Below the pieces are notes generated by a model, which did no database searches, was not told the origin of the DNA, and was given only the letters and a program-made list of their open reading frames with translations. Shown one piece after another: positions 47,093-55,092 of a DNA stretch of 64,000 bases; within the stretch, counting starts at the first letter, position 1, and every line of letters starts with the position of its first letter. This DNA comes from Calothrix sp. 336/3 (lineage in GTDB: Bacteria; Cyanobacteriota; Cyanobacteriia; Cyanobacteriales; Nostocaceae), in the NCBI RefSeq assembly GCF_000734895.2, contig NZ_CP011382.1, positions 5,744,700 through 5,808,699 on the forward strand, written 5' to 3'. A program made the position numbers and the translations under genes.

Positions 47093-48295
47093 TCAAACCC
47101 TACAAGCAGCTTGCAATACTTCAACCACTCGATTCTGTTCTTCCTCTGTCATCTGATGGAAGAGTGGTAAAATGATTGCTTTATCCTGGGCTTGTTCACT
47201 CTCAATCAAGCGTTGACAACTGCCTGGTTGACAATCACAGCTATTTTGCTTAACTCCACAACTCCAAGCTTCCTGTTGATAAGCGGGTTCCCGGTGGGTA
47301 CACATAATTCCCCGACGGGTGGAAACTCCCGCATCTAACATCATCTGCATCACCTGGACTTGATCGGATGTTTCTGGTAATCTCACACAGAAGCTTTGCC
47401 AGTTACTTTTTGCCCAGGTGGGTTCTGTTGGTAATTTTAAACCTGGTATATCTGCGAGCAATTGCTGATATTTTTGTGCTAAATAACGCCGACGTTCGAC
47501 AATTTCCGGTAGGCGTTTGAGTTGTTCCCGTCCTACTGCGGCTTGGATATCGGTCATGCGATAGTTGTAGCCTAACATTGGGTATGACTCAAATATTACC
47601 TGTTTGGCTCCGTGGCGTACGGTATCAGGTATACTCATGCCGTGTTGTCGCCAAAGACGAAACTGTTGGTCAAATTCCGGATTATTAGTAGTCAGCATTC
47701 CCCCGTCACCAGTGGAAATAATTTTCCGGGGATGAAAAGAGAAACAAACAATATCTCCGTGCGCTTTGCCAATTTTCTCCCAGTTGCCATCCCAAAGAAT
47801 TTCACTACCGATCGCGCAAGCGGCATCTTCAATAACTGGTAAATTGTGACTACGGGCAATCTGTAAAATTGCTGATAAATCACAAGGCATCCCTATTTGA
47901 TGGACTACTAAAATTGCCTTAGTGGCACTGGTAATCGCATCCTCAATTAACATCGGGTTGATGTTGTACGTCTGTGGTTCGATATCCACAAACACAGGTG
48001 TCGCTCCGCAGTAACGGATACTGTTGGCGGTAGCAATATAGGAATGGCTGACGGTAATCACCTCATCCCCTGGTTTTACCCCCACTGCTAACAGGGCTAG
48101 ATGGAGGGCAGTAGTACAATTAGATACTGCACAGGCATGATTTGAACCTACGTAGGTAGCAAATTCTTGCTCAAAGGCGGCAACTTCTGGACCCTGTGTC
48201 ACCCATCCAGTCATAATGGGACGACGAGCAGCTTCCGCTTCTGCTTCTCCCATCCAAGGTTTAGCAATGGGAATAGTTTGTATTTTTTCAGACAT
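47093..48295 (-). CDS. DegT/DnrJ/EryC1-family PLP aminotransferase with cysteine cluster
   Basis: This 400-residue sugar aminotransferase has the PLP lysine Lys191 in CFSFHPRKIISTGDGG, the aspartate region VIEDAACAIG and the terminal PLFHQMTEEEQ. It would transaminate a keto sugar nucleotide. Uncommonly, Cys346, Cys353, Cys355 and Cys360 form a CX6CXCX4C cluster near the C-terminus (SCGVKQNSCDCQPGSCQR), which could bind zinc or an iron-sulfur cluster. Its start overlaps the epimerase stop by 8 bp, so the genes are coupled. Confidence 0.9.
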   Translation of the reverse strand: MSEKIQTIPIAKPWMGEAEAEAARRPIMTGWVTQGPEVAAFEQEFATYVGSNHACAVSNCTTALHLALLAVGVKPGDEVITVSHSYIATANSIRYCGATPVFVDIEPQTYNINPMLIEDAITSATKAILVVHQIGMPCDLSAILQIARSHNLPVIEDAACAIGSEILWDGNWEKIGKAHGDIVCFSFHPRKIISTGDGGMLTTNNPEFDQQFRLWRQHGMSIPDTVRHGAKQVIFESYPMLGYNYRMTDIQAAVGREQLKRLPEIVERRRYLAQKYQQLLADIPGLKLPTEPTWAKSNWQSFCVRLPETSDQVQVMQMMLDAGVSTRRGIMCTHREPAYQQEAWSCGVKQNSCDCQPGSCQRLIESEQAQDKAIILPLFHQMTEEEQNRVVEVLQAACRV

Positions 48296-49262
48296 TGCTT
48301 GTTTCCTTAGTTTGTTTCTGAGAACGCCACCAATTGACTAGTTTCTCTAATCCTTGTTCTAGGGATACCTCGGCTGTAAAATCGATGAGATTTTGGGCTT
48401 TGCGGACATCTGCGAGCCGTCGAGAAACGGGGTTGACTTTGCGCTCTGCTCCATACTCTGGTGTTAAATCAGACCCCATGACTTTCGCTAAACTGTAGGC
48501 GAGGTCATTTAAACTACTTTCCACACCACTGGCGACGTTAAATACCTCGTCAGTAATATCGGCTTTGGCTGCCAGGATATTGGCTCTGGCGATGTCTTCG
48601 ATATAAACAAAGTCCATGGTTTGTTTGCCATCTCCGAAAATTAACGGAGGTTGCCCAGCAGCAATTCTATCCATCCAACGGATTAATACTTCTGTATACA
48701 CTCCGTAGATATCCATCCGGGGACCGTAGACGTTAAAGTAACGTAACGCTACATAATCTAAGCCGTACATATCGTAGAAACTACGGAGTAATCCTTCGTT
48801 GAATACCTTGGCTGCACCGTAGAGGGTGCGATTGTTATAGGGGTGATGGGACTCGGTGGTGGGGAATTCTTCAGCTAAACCGTAAATGGAAGCGGAGGAA
48901 GCGGCAACTACTTTTTTTACCTTGGCTTTGACTGCTGCTTCTAATACGTTGAAAGTACCATCGGCAAGAACTTCTACAGCTAGACGAGGTTCCTCTGCAC
49001 ATTGGGTAATGCGAATTGCGGCTTGGTGAAAGACATAATCCACACCTTCCATGACTTCTGCTAGTAATTTTTGATCTCGAATATCACCTTCGACAACTAC
49101 TAAATGTCCATGTTCTTTTGCCCATGCCAGATTATCTAGTCTCCCACGGGTAAAATTATCGAGGACGATGATTTCAGAGACGTTTTCTTTAACTAGTAAG
49201 TCGGCTATATGGGAACCGACTAATCCTGCACCACCTGTAATTAAGACGCGACTATTTTCCAT
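48288..49262 (-). CDS. NAD-dependent sugar-nucleotide epimerase/dehydratase
   Basis: This 324-residue extended short-chain dehydrogenase has the Rossmann GGAGLVGSHIA (10-20), Asp60 and catalytic Ser124, Tyr148 and Lys152 in the usual YXXXK order (LYGAAK). Closest style is UDP-glucose 4-epimerase-like or dTDP-glucose dehydratase-like enzymes. It overlaps its neighbours on both sides (8 and 11 bp). It probably prepares the keto-sugar used by the DegT aminotransferase next to it. Confidence 0.92.
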   Translation of the reverse strand: MENSRVLITGGAGLVGSHIADLLVKENVSEIIVLDNFTRGRLDNLAWAKEHGHLVVVEGDIRDQKLLAEVMEGVDYVFHQAAIRITQCAEEPRLAVEVLADGTFNVLEAAVKAKVKKVVAASSASIYGLAEEFPTTESHHPYNNRTLYGAAKVFNEGLLRSFYDMYGLDYVALRYFNVYGPRMDIYGVYTEVLIRWMDRIAAGQPPLIFGDGKQTMDFVYIEDIARANILAAKADITDEVFNVASGVESSLNDLAYSLAKVMGSDLTPEYGAERKVNPVSRRLADVRKAQNLIDFTAEVSLEQGLEKLVNWWRSQKQTKETSNV

Positions 49263-50220
49263 TGTTTGAGAGTTGATTTACTTGCTGTTCTAAAACTTGA
49301 ATCCGGTTTAATAGTTCTGATATTTGTAAACCTAAGGTTGTCTTGACAGATTTAATAATATTGGCGGCTGATGTTTTCTCTTGTCCGGCTAATTGCACTT
49401 CTTGCAGGCGTAAAATGCCATCACCTGTTAATACATCAACATAGCCTGATGTTTTTGACCTATTGACAATTCTACCGGGAATACGTCCGATATATTTAGG
49501 CGGATTTTCTACAGGTTGAGCTTGCCAAATTAGGAGTTTTTCTCCTTGAAAATATGTATAGGCTCCAGGAAAGGGAGCAACTTGGGAGCGAATTAAACAG
49601 TCAATTTTTCTGGTGGATTGTGACCAATTAATTTCGCCATCTTCTGGTAGGCGGGTACAACCATAGGATGCTTCTAGATGGTTTTGGGGTGTACCGGAAT
49701 AGCCATGATAGGCATTGACAACGGTTTCACCAAGATATTGTTTTTGGATTGTATTTAATTGGTCGTAGATATTAGCTATTGTATCATGGGAATAAATGGG
49801 AATTAATCGTTGAAAAAGTATATTACCTTCATCTAATCCTGGTTCTATTTTATGAATACTAATGGCAGCACAGGGCTCATCATTAATCATTGCCCAATTG
49901 ACATTAGCTCGACCCCGATATTGGGGTAGGGGAGAGTAATGAACATTGATAAATAGGGATAATTCAATGATAGATGGAGGCAGGATTTGATTATAGGAGG
50001 AAACGACTACACAATCAGGTTGAAGTTTACTAACTAGAGATTTGATCGCTGCTGGGGAGGTATCTGTAAATATGGGAATGGCTGCTGTTTGAGTGAGGTT
50101 AATTAATGCCTCATCTTCTGGGGAAATATTTCTAATTAATCCCTGAACATGGCAATATTCTATTAATGATTCTAAGGCGGTGAATGTAGTTGTTCCTAAA
50201 CCGATTAGTAGTACATTCAT
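49252..50220 (-). CDS. formyltransferase-family protein, probable sugar N-formyltransferase
   Basis: This is 322 residues from MNVLLIGLGTTTFTALESL at 50220; the ORF reaches 50247, but the inner ATG fits the family start. The formyl_trans_N core has INVHYSPLPQYRGRANVNWA with Asn92 and His94 and Asp130 in GLDEGNI: the catalytic Asn-His-Asp. A C-terminal formyl_trans_C domain (AYTYFQGEKLLIWQAQ) and a short coiled coil at the end follow. Its position between amino-sugar genes points to a sugar amine, not Met-tRNA, as acceptor (inference). It overlaps the epimerase by 11 bp. Confidence 0.85.
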   Translation of the reverse strand: MNVLLIGLGTTTFTALESLIEYCHVQGLIRNISPEDEALINLTQTAAIPIFTDTSPAAIKSLVSKLQPDCVVVSSYNQILPPSIIELSLFINVHYSPLPQYRGRANVNWAMINDEPCAAISIHKIEPGLDEGNILFQRLIPIYSHDTIANIYDQLNTIQKQYLGETVVNAYHGYSGTPQNHLEASYGCTRLPEDGEINWSQSTRKIDCLIRSQVAPFPGAYTYFQGEKLLIWQAQPVENPPKYIGRIPGRIVNRSKTSGYVDVLTGDGILRLQEVQLAGQEKTSAANIIKSVKTTLGLQISELLNRIQVLEQQVNQLSNNGK

Positions 50221-50316
50221 GAATCTGAGATGATGGGAAAAGAGCAAAGATGATCTCTAACCCCAATGAATGGAAATTGGGGTTATGGTGATGAATAGAA
50301 ATTGGAATTACAGCAA

Positions 50317-51372
50317 TTACAACAACTGAACAAATTCCATTTTGGCTTGGTTTTTAGTTAAAACCTGAGTTGTTGTCTGATAGCGTTCGCCACCTGTATC
50401 GGATTCAGTAGAACGTCTCCAAATCACTTCAGCTGCTTTGAGTCCCCCGGTTTGCAGGCGAATAATTGGCTCTGGTCCAACTGCTGAGGGTAAAATTCCC
50501 ATATGCCCAGATTTGGGTGCTATTTCTGGAAATATAGGAATATTCTCATTCACAAAACTAGAACGCTCAATGTCTCCCCAGTATTGGGCAACTAATGCAC
50601 CAGGAAAATTTGCAGCGATCGCCTTGGCATCTTCCCCAGATAATACCTCTTGGCTACGGGGTTGTAGTGCCACTAAAATGGCATCATAATTTGTATCTTG
50701 GGGCGCTTGGCAGATACTTTCAACGGTATCTACTGTTGCTCCGGCTTGGGTTAAACCCCTTTCAATAAAAGGTAAAAAGGGATTGTCACAGAGCAAGAGA
50801 ATTTTACTGCTATAAACGGAAACTCCCCCATCTAAGAGCAATTTCACAGCCATAATTCCCAAGAAAGAGAATACATCGACTGCGGGATGTCTCTCATTGA
50901 CTCCTACCACGGGGATATCTCGTAATCGACAAGTTAACAAATCCAAATCTTCTGGTCGAAATTCCCATGCTTCATACATTAAGCCAATGACAGCACTAGG
51001 TTTCATCCAATTAATGATTTCAGCATTCAGGGGACGTACGTGACCACTATTGGTGATGATATCAGCTTGAGCAACTATTTCTGGTGTTTTTTGGCTGATA
51101 AATTCCAGGCGATCGCCTACTCCCGCAAGTGTTGCTAGATGCTGTGTTTGGCTAATCACTGCTTCTGCTGTTCCATAGGCAGTACTACGGGTAATTGCAT
51201 ATACCTTTTCCGCTCCTGCCATTGCTGCCAATACGGGAGTGACAATGTATGCACCTGTGGCAGCTTCTGTCAAAATAGTTGCCTGTTGCAGTCGCAAATC
51301 ACAGCGCTGGATGGATTGCCGCATCAAACTCACAAGACGCTGGGGATTTAAACCCGGACGGGAATCGCTCAT
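50317..51372 (-). CDS. unknown Rossmann-fold protein in amino-sugar operon
   Basis: This 351-residue protein has a probable nucleotide-binding fold in the middle (TILTEAATGAYIVTPVLAAM and EKVYAITRSTAYGTAEAVIS) and a second Rossmann-like half (KILLLCDNPFLPFIERGL, QPRSQEVLSGEDAKAIAAN). I do not recognise the family. It is coupled to both neighbours: its ATG overlaps the stop of the preceding aminotransferase by one base (TAATG), and a 96-bp gap follows. Its regular place among amino-sugar genes suggests a step in that pathway, perhaps a dehydrogenase or a regulator. Confidence 0.78.
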   Translation of the reverse strand: MSDSRPGLNPQRLVSLMRQSIQRCDLRLQQATILTEAATGAYIVTPVLAAMAGAEKVYAITRSTAYGTAEAVISQTQHLATLAGVGDRLEFISQKTPEIVAQADIITNSGHVRPLNAEIINWMKPSAVIGLMYEAWEFRPEDLDLLTCRLRDIPVVGVNERHPAVDVFSFLGIMAVKLLLDGGVSVYSSKILLLCDNPFLPFIERGLTQAGATVDTVESICQAPQDTNYDAILVALQPRSQEVLSGEDAKAIAANFPGALVAQYWGDIERSSFVNENIPIFPEIAPKSGHMGILPSAVGPEPIIRLQTGGLKAAEVIWRRSTESDTGGERYQTTTQVLTKNQAKMEFVQLL

Positions 51373-52481
51373 TAAACTGTGACTCCTTGGAGAAGACTTT
51401 GTAGGGTTTGTGCCACAGTATTTACCTGTGCTGTACTGAGTTCTGCATACATCGGCAGGGAAAGCACTTCCTTAGCAGCTAATTCCGAGTGAGGAAAATC
51501 ACCCACCTTATACCCTAAATCTGCGTAGGCTGCCTGGAGGTGTACGGGTATGGGATAATGGATACCTGTTTGAATTCCTTCTTCATTCAGTTGGTCTTGC
51601 AGTCTCTGTCGTTGATTGGTGCGAACTGCGTAGACATGGTAAACATGGTAACTGTAGGGCATGACAGTGGGTGTTGTCACCCCAGAATTTATCAAAAGTT
51701 TGTCATAGACTGCTGCATGGTTACGACGTGCTTCTGTCCAGGCATCTAGGTAGCGTAACTTCACCCGCAGAATTGCCCCCTGCATACCGTCCATACGATA
51801 GTTGTACCCCTTGAGGACGTGATGATATTTACTCTCCTGTCCCCAATCCCGCAACATCCCTATGGTTTTGGCATACTCGGCATTATTAGTGACAACGGCT
51901 CCACCTTCTCCATAGGCTCCGAGATTCTTGCCGGGGTAAAAGCTAAAGCATCCGATATCACCAATGCTACCGATGCGTCGCCCTTTATACTCGGCTCGGT
52001 GTGCTTGTGCCGCATCTTCGATAACTACCAAACCATGACGCTGGGCGATCGCCATAATTGGATCCATATCTGCGGATTGCCCATAGAGATGAACTGGCAA
52101 AATGGCTTTAGTCTTTGCTGTAATTGCCGCTTCAATTTTGCTGACATCAATGGTGTAGGAAATTGGATCAATATCGACAAATACGGGTGTTGCCCCGGTA
52201 TAAACAATGGCGGCAACTGTGGCAACAAAGGTAAAGGGTGTGGTGATAACTTCATCACCTGGACCAATACCTGCGGCGAGTAGTGCTAAGTGTAGGGCAC
52301 TAGTTCCAGTGTTTAAAGCAATACCATATTCTGCATTACAATATGCTGCAAATTCCTGCTCGAAGGTTGCAACTTCTTTACCGAGGATAAATTGAGTACT
52401 ATCTAAAATTCTCAGGACTGCGGTATCAATTTCGTCTTTGATGCTGAGGTATTGCGCTCTCAAGTCTACAAATGGAATCAT
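51372..52481 (-). CDS. DegT/DnrJ/EryC1-family PLP aminotransferase (WlbC/WbpE-like)
   Basis: This 369-residue enzyme has the PLP lysine Lys185 in CFSFYPGKNLGAYGEGGAV and a strong conserved start, MIPFVDLRAQYLSIKDEID. It resembles WlbC/WbpE, which aminates 3-keto sugar nucleotides made by the neighbouring WlbA/WbpB-type oxidoreductase. The start region overlaps the next gene's stop by four bases (ATGA), so they are coupled. It has no cysteine cluster, unlike the second copy at 47093-48295. Confidence 0.92.
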   Translation of the reverse strand: MIPFVDLRAQYLSIKDEIDTAVLRILDSTQFILGKEVATFEQEFAAYCNAEYGIALNTGTSALHLALLAAGIGPGDEVITTPFTFVATVAAIVYTGATPVFVDIDPISYTIDVSKIEAAITAKTKAILPVHLYGQSADMDPIMAIAQRHGLVVIEDAAQAHRAEYKGRRIGSIGDIGCFSFYPGKNLGAYGEGGAVVTNNAEYAKTIGMLRDWGQESKYHHVLKGYNYRMDGMQGAILRVKLRYLDAWTEARRNHAAVYDKLLINSGVTTPTVMPYSYHVYHVYAVRTNQRQRLQDQLNEEGIQTGIHYPIPVHLQAAYADLGYKVGDFPHSELAAKEVLSLPMYAELSTAQVNTVAQTLQSLLQGVTV

Positions 52482-53515
52482 GCTACTACTCCTACTTTGT
52501 CTAATTCAACCAACTGACCTTGATTTTTCATGGACTGGGTAGCAGCTTCCAAAATTTTCACTACTTGCAGTCCGGCTTGTCCATCGGTAATGGGGCGATC
52601 GCCTTTAGTAATACAATCAATAAAGTGCAAACCTTCCGTCCGTAGCGCTTCTGTCATATCTAATTTTGGCGACCACATATCACCTGTACGGTAGCCAATC
52701 AACATTTGATATAAGCTTTCGGTGTTACCGTTAACAGTAATTCCCTTGTCGTAAATCTTTAATTTTTCGCTCGGTTCTAAATCATCGAAGACAATCATTT
52801 TCTGGGAACCACCAATTAAAGTCCGACGTACTTTTACTGGTGCTAACCAATTCACATGAATATGGGCAATTAAGTTAGTCTCAAAAAAGAGAGTTAAGTA
52901 AGCAATATTTTCTGGTTCACCGGGAACGTGACTGACTCCAGTTGCAGATACTGCACAGGGTTGAGCAGGTAAAACATAATTCATTATCGATAAATCATGG
53001 ACAGCTAAATCACAAATGACATTGACATCATGTTGAAATAGTCCCAGATTTACCCGCACTGAATCGTAATAATAAATATCACCTAATCGCTTAGAGGCAA
53101 TTAAATCATGCATTTTTCTCACCGCACCTGTATAGACAAAGGTGTGGTCTACCATTAATACTAAATTACGCTTTTCGGCTTCATCAATTAATCTAATGGA
53201 CTGTTCCGAGGTGACTGTCATGGGTTTTTCTACCATGACGTGTTTTCCTGCTTTTAATGCTGCTAGTGCTAAATCAAAATGACTAGAAACTGGAGTCGCA
53301 ATTACCACCGCATCAATGTCAGGGTCTTGAAAAATATCCTGACAATTTGTTGTCACCTTAATTTTCGGGTATCTTGCTTGGACTTTGGCTAGCAGTTCTG
53401 ATTTAAAATCACTGACAATTTTGACCTCAACTCCAGGAATTTCTGCAAAATTTCTTACCAGATTTGGACCCCAGTAACCATAACCAATTACAGCGATATT
53501 AAGATTTTTTGTCAT
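52478..53515 (-). CDS. Gfo/Idh/MocA oxidoreductase (WlbA/WbpB-like)
   Basis: This 345-residue dehydrogenase has a Rossmann N-terminus (AVIGYGYWGPNLVRNFAEIP) and the conserved EKP near Glu96-Lys97-Pro98 (VMVEKPMT). The C-terminal domain has NVICDLAVHDLSIMNYVL, where the conserved Asp and His lie. The relatives WlbA and WbpB oxidise the 3-OH of UDP-N-acetylglucosaminuronic acid. With the aminotransferase (coupled by 4 bp) and the acetyltransferase at 54430, it would make a 2,3-diamino sugar acid (inference). Confidence 0.92.
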   Translation of the reverse strand: MTKNLNIAVIGYGYWGPNLVRNFAEIPGVEVKIVSDFKSELLAKVQARYPKIKVTTNCQDIFQDPDIDAVVIATPVSSHFDLALAALKAGKHVMVEKPMTVTSEQSIRLIDEAEKRNLVLMVDHTFVYTGAVRKMHDLIASKRLGDIYYYDSVRVNLGLFQHDVNVICDLAVHDLSIMNYVLPAQPCAVSATGVSHVPGEPENIAYLTLFFETNLIAHIHVNWLAPVKVRRTLIGGSQKMIVFDDLEPSEKLKIYDKGITVNGNTESLYQMLIGYRTGDMWSPKLDMTEALRTEGLHFIDCITKGDRPITDGQAGLQVVKILEAATQSMKNQGQLVELDKVGVVA

Positions 53516-53544
53516 TGCCTTTTCTCTTAATTATTGTCTTGCAG

Positions 53545-53579
53545 CAAAGAAAAACCCGGCTATTAGGTAAAGCCAGGTT
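53545..53579 (-). terminator. intrinsic terminator downstream of PEP-CTERM gene
   Basis: On the minus strand AACCTGGCT (53571-53579) pairs with AGCCGGGTT (53553-53561) over a 9-base loop, followed by a T-rich run (TTTTTCTTTG). It lies in the 152-bp gap after the PEP-CTERM gene at 53668-54285 and before the dehydrogenase at 53515. Confidence 0.75.
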
Positions 53580-53667
53580 GAGATATCCATATCATGGAGT
53601 TAAATTTTCCTTTCTTTATATGCTTGTGTCATAGGATACTCAGATAAATTTATTAAAAATTAGTTAC

Positions 53668-54285
53668 TTATTCCCTAACTTTTCTTTTGAATCTATTGGC
53701 GGCAATAATGAAGACTGTACCTAAAATCCCAGCTGATACTTGTGGCTCAGGAATAGTTTTTGTTGCTGTTTTTGGCGTAAAAATTGCATAGTTGGCAATT
53801 GTATTGCCTTGTGTGAAAATGTCTTGACTTTCTCCCTGAAAATCATTCCATTGGGTAATGTAACTACTGACTTTGCTCACCAGGAAGAGATTTCCATTAC
53901 TTGCCACCACTCCTCGATAGGGAAATAATACTGATGGAGAATTATTTACCTGAGTCGGCACAGGTTTTTGATTATTTAGCAGGGGTACAAGATTATTTAC
54001 TGCTGTTTTCGCTAGATTTTGGTTATCCCAAAAAGTCGGCTTAAGAAAATCTGTGTTATTAGGATTACCAAATATATTGAAAAACGTATCATTTTTAAAA
54101 GTCACATCATAGGTGATGCCATCAACTATAAAATCCTCTATTTTGCTGACATTTCCTGGACTGCTATAGAAAAGTTGTAGTGCAGTTACAGGAGTCGCAG
54201 TAGCAGCGATCGCCACCACTATCGAGATTATGGAGGATATTTTTGCCGTTGCAGATACAGAAAACGGGTAGATGCTGTTGAACAT
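53668..54285 (-). CDS. PEP-CTERM domain exported protein
   Basis: This 205-residue protein has a signal region (about 1-36) and ends with the PEP-CTERM sorting signal: Pro179-Glu180-Pro181 in TKTIPEPQVSAGILG, a hydrophobic segment and the basic tail RFKRKVRE. Proteins with this tail are processed by exosortase and linked to exopolysaccharide or biofilm surfaces. The body (about 40-175) holds YSSPGNVSKIEDFIVDG, TYDVTFKNDTFFNIFGNPN, matching other cyanobacterial PEP-CTERM proteins. It sits between the acetyltransferase and dehydrogenase genes. An exosortase gene is not in the window. Confidence 0.9.
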   Translation of the reverse strand: MFNSIYPFSVSATAKISSIISIVVAIAATATPVTALQLFYSSPGNVSKIEDFIVDGITYDVTFKNDTFFNIFGNPNNTDFLKPTFWDNQNLAKTAVNNLVPLLNNQKPVPTQVNNSPSVLFPYRGVVASNGNLFLVSKVSSYITQWNDFQGESQDIFTQGNTIANYAIFTPKTATKTIPEPQVSAGILGTVFIIAANRFKRKVRE

Positions 54286-54429
54286 AGTTCACGAATTGGA
54301 GTGAGTTAATTTTGTAACATCTGAATTTAACTGAGTCTGAGTGAAAAATTTTGAGTAATTTTACTAGTTTATATTTGCTTTTTTCGAGGTTCAATATCCT
54401 CTACTTCTATGAAAAATCGGGAATATTGT

Positions 54430-54987
54430 TTATTCAGCGATAGAACTCCGTTCCGCTACGCGATCGCCGCTTCGGCGGAGGGTAGCTCTATCGCCACTGA
54501 CTGTTATTTTTTCCTTGTCTCGCACATCTCCAACAATACGCCCCGGAACACCCACAACAATGGCATAATCAGGGACATCATAGGTGACAACAGCACCCGC
54601 ACCAATCATGGCTTTTTGACCAATTGTGATACCTGGCAAAATTGTGGCATTACTCCCAATTCCTGCACCTTTTTTTACCAAAGTTGTAATCACATCCCAG
54701 TCATCATCGGTTTTTAAGCTACCATCCTCATTACTAGCACGAGGATAAAGGTCATTGGTAAACATGACTCCATGACCGATAAATACTTCATCTTCTAAAA
54801 TTACACCTTCGCAAAGAAAACTGTGGGAAGAAATCTTACAACGACTACCCACAACCACATTTTTTTGAATTTCGACAAAAGTACCAATTTTTGTATCATC
54901 TCCAATTTCACAATTATAGAGATTGACCAAATCAGGATGAAAAACTTTGACGTTATGACCTAACCTGACATTATCGTTAATTGGCAT
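54430..54987 (-). CDS. WbpD/WlbB-type hexapeptide N-acetyltransferase with repeat-derived C-terminus
   Basis: This 185-residue trimeric left-handed beta-helix acyltransferase shows MPINDNVRLGHNVKVFHPDL, GTFVEIQKNVVVGSRCK, GHGVMFTNDLYPR, GSNATILPGITIGQKAMIGA, and the end of the catalytic core VPGRIVGDVRDKEK. WbpD/WlbB acetylates the 3-amino group of UDP-2-acetamido-3-amino-glucuronate. The last 22 or so residues (SGDRATLRRSGDRVAERS and the end SIAE) are read from a dispersed palindromic repeat and are probably not functional. The sequence is transcribed towards the PEP-CTERM and wlb-type genes. Confidence 0.88.
   Translation of the reverse strand: MPINDNVRLGHNVKVFHPDLVNLYNCEIGDDTKIGTFVEIQKNVVVGSRCKISSHSFLCEGVILEDEVFIGHGVMFTNDLYPRASNEDGSLKTDDDWDVITTLVKKGAGIGSNATILPGITIGQKAMIGAGAVVTYDVPDYAIVVGVPGRIVGDVRDKEKITVSGDRATLRRSGDRVAERSSIAE
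54437..54494. repeat. dispersed palindromic repeat overlapping acetyltransferase 3' end
   Basis: Outer arms GCGATAGA (54437-54444) and TCTATCGC (54487-54494) are perfect. Inside are HIP1 GCGATCGC (54460-54467) and a hairpin CGCCG...CGGCG (54465-54477). AACTCCGTTCCGCTA and the GCGATAGAGCTAC complement are shared with the repeat at 24064-24093. Confidence 0.85.
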
Positions 54988-55024
54988 ATTTTTTAGGAAT
55001 ATAAATCTACAACATCACAGTTCA

Positions 55025-55071
55025 GAATCCTGGGGTATGTCAAAATCATGATTTACTACATACCCCGATTC
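55025..55071. terminator. long stem-loop between the 1077-aa gene and acetyltransferase gene
   Basis: GGGGTATGT (55032-55040) pairs perfectly with ACATACCCC (55058-55066), extended by GAATC/GATTC arms to about 55025-55071 with a small bulge. It lies just 3' of the 1077-residue gene on the minus strand, where a terminator is expected. There is no clear U-tract, so a regulatory or processing stem-loop is also possible. Confidence 0.45.
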
Positions 55072-55092
55072 CTACTATCTTGTTAATCCTAT

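Noticed and set aside
54409..54717. + strand frame of about 100 codons over the acetyltransferase
   Set aside because: It is antisense to a well-supported gene, and its composition follows the repeat and the opposite strand.
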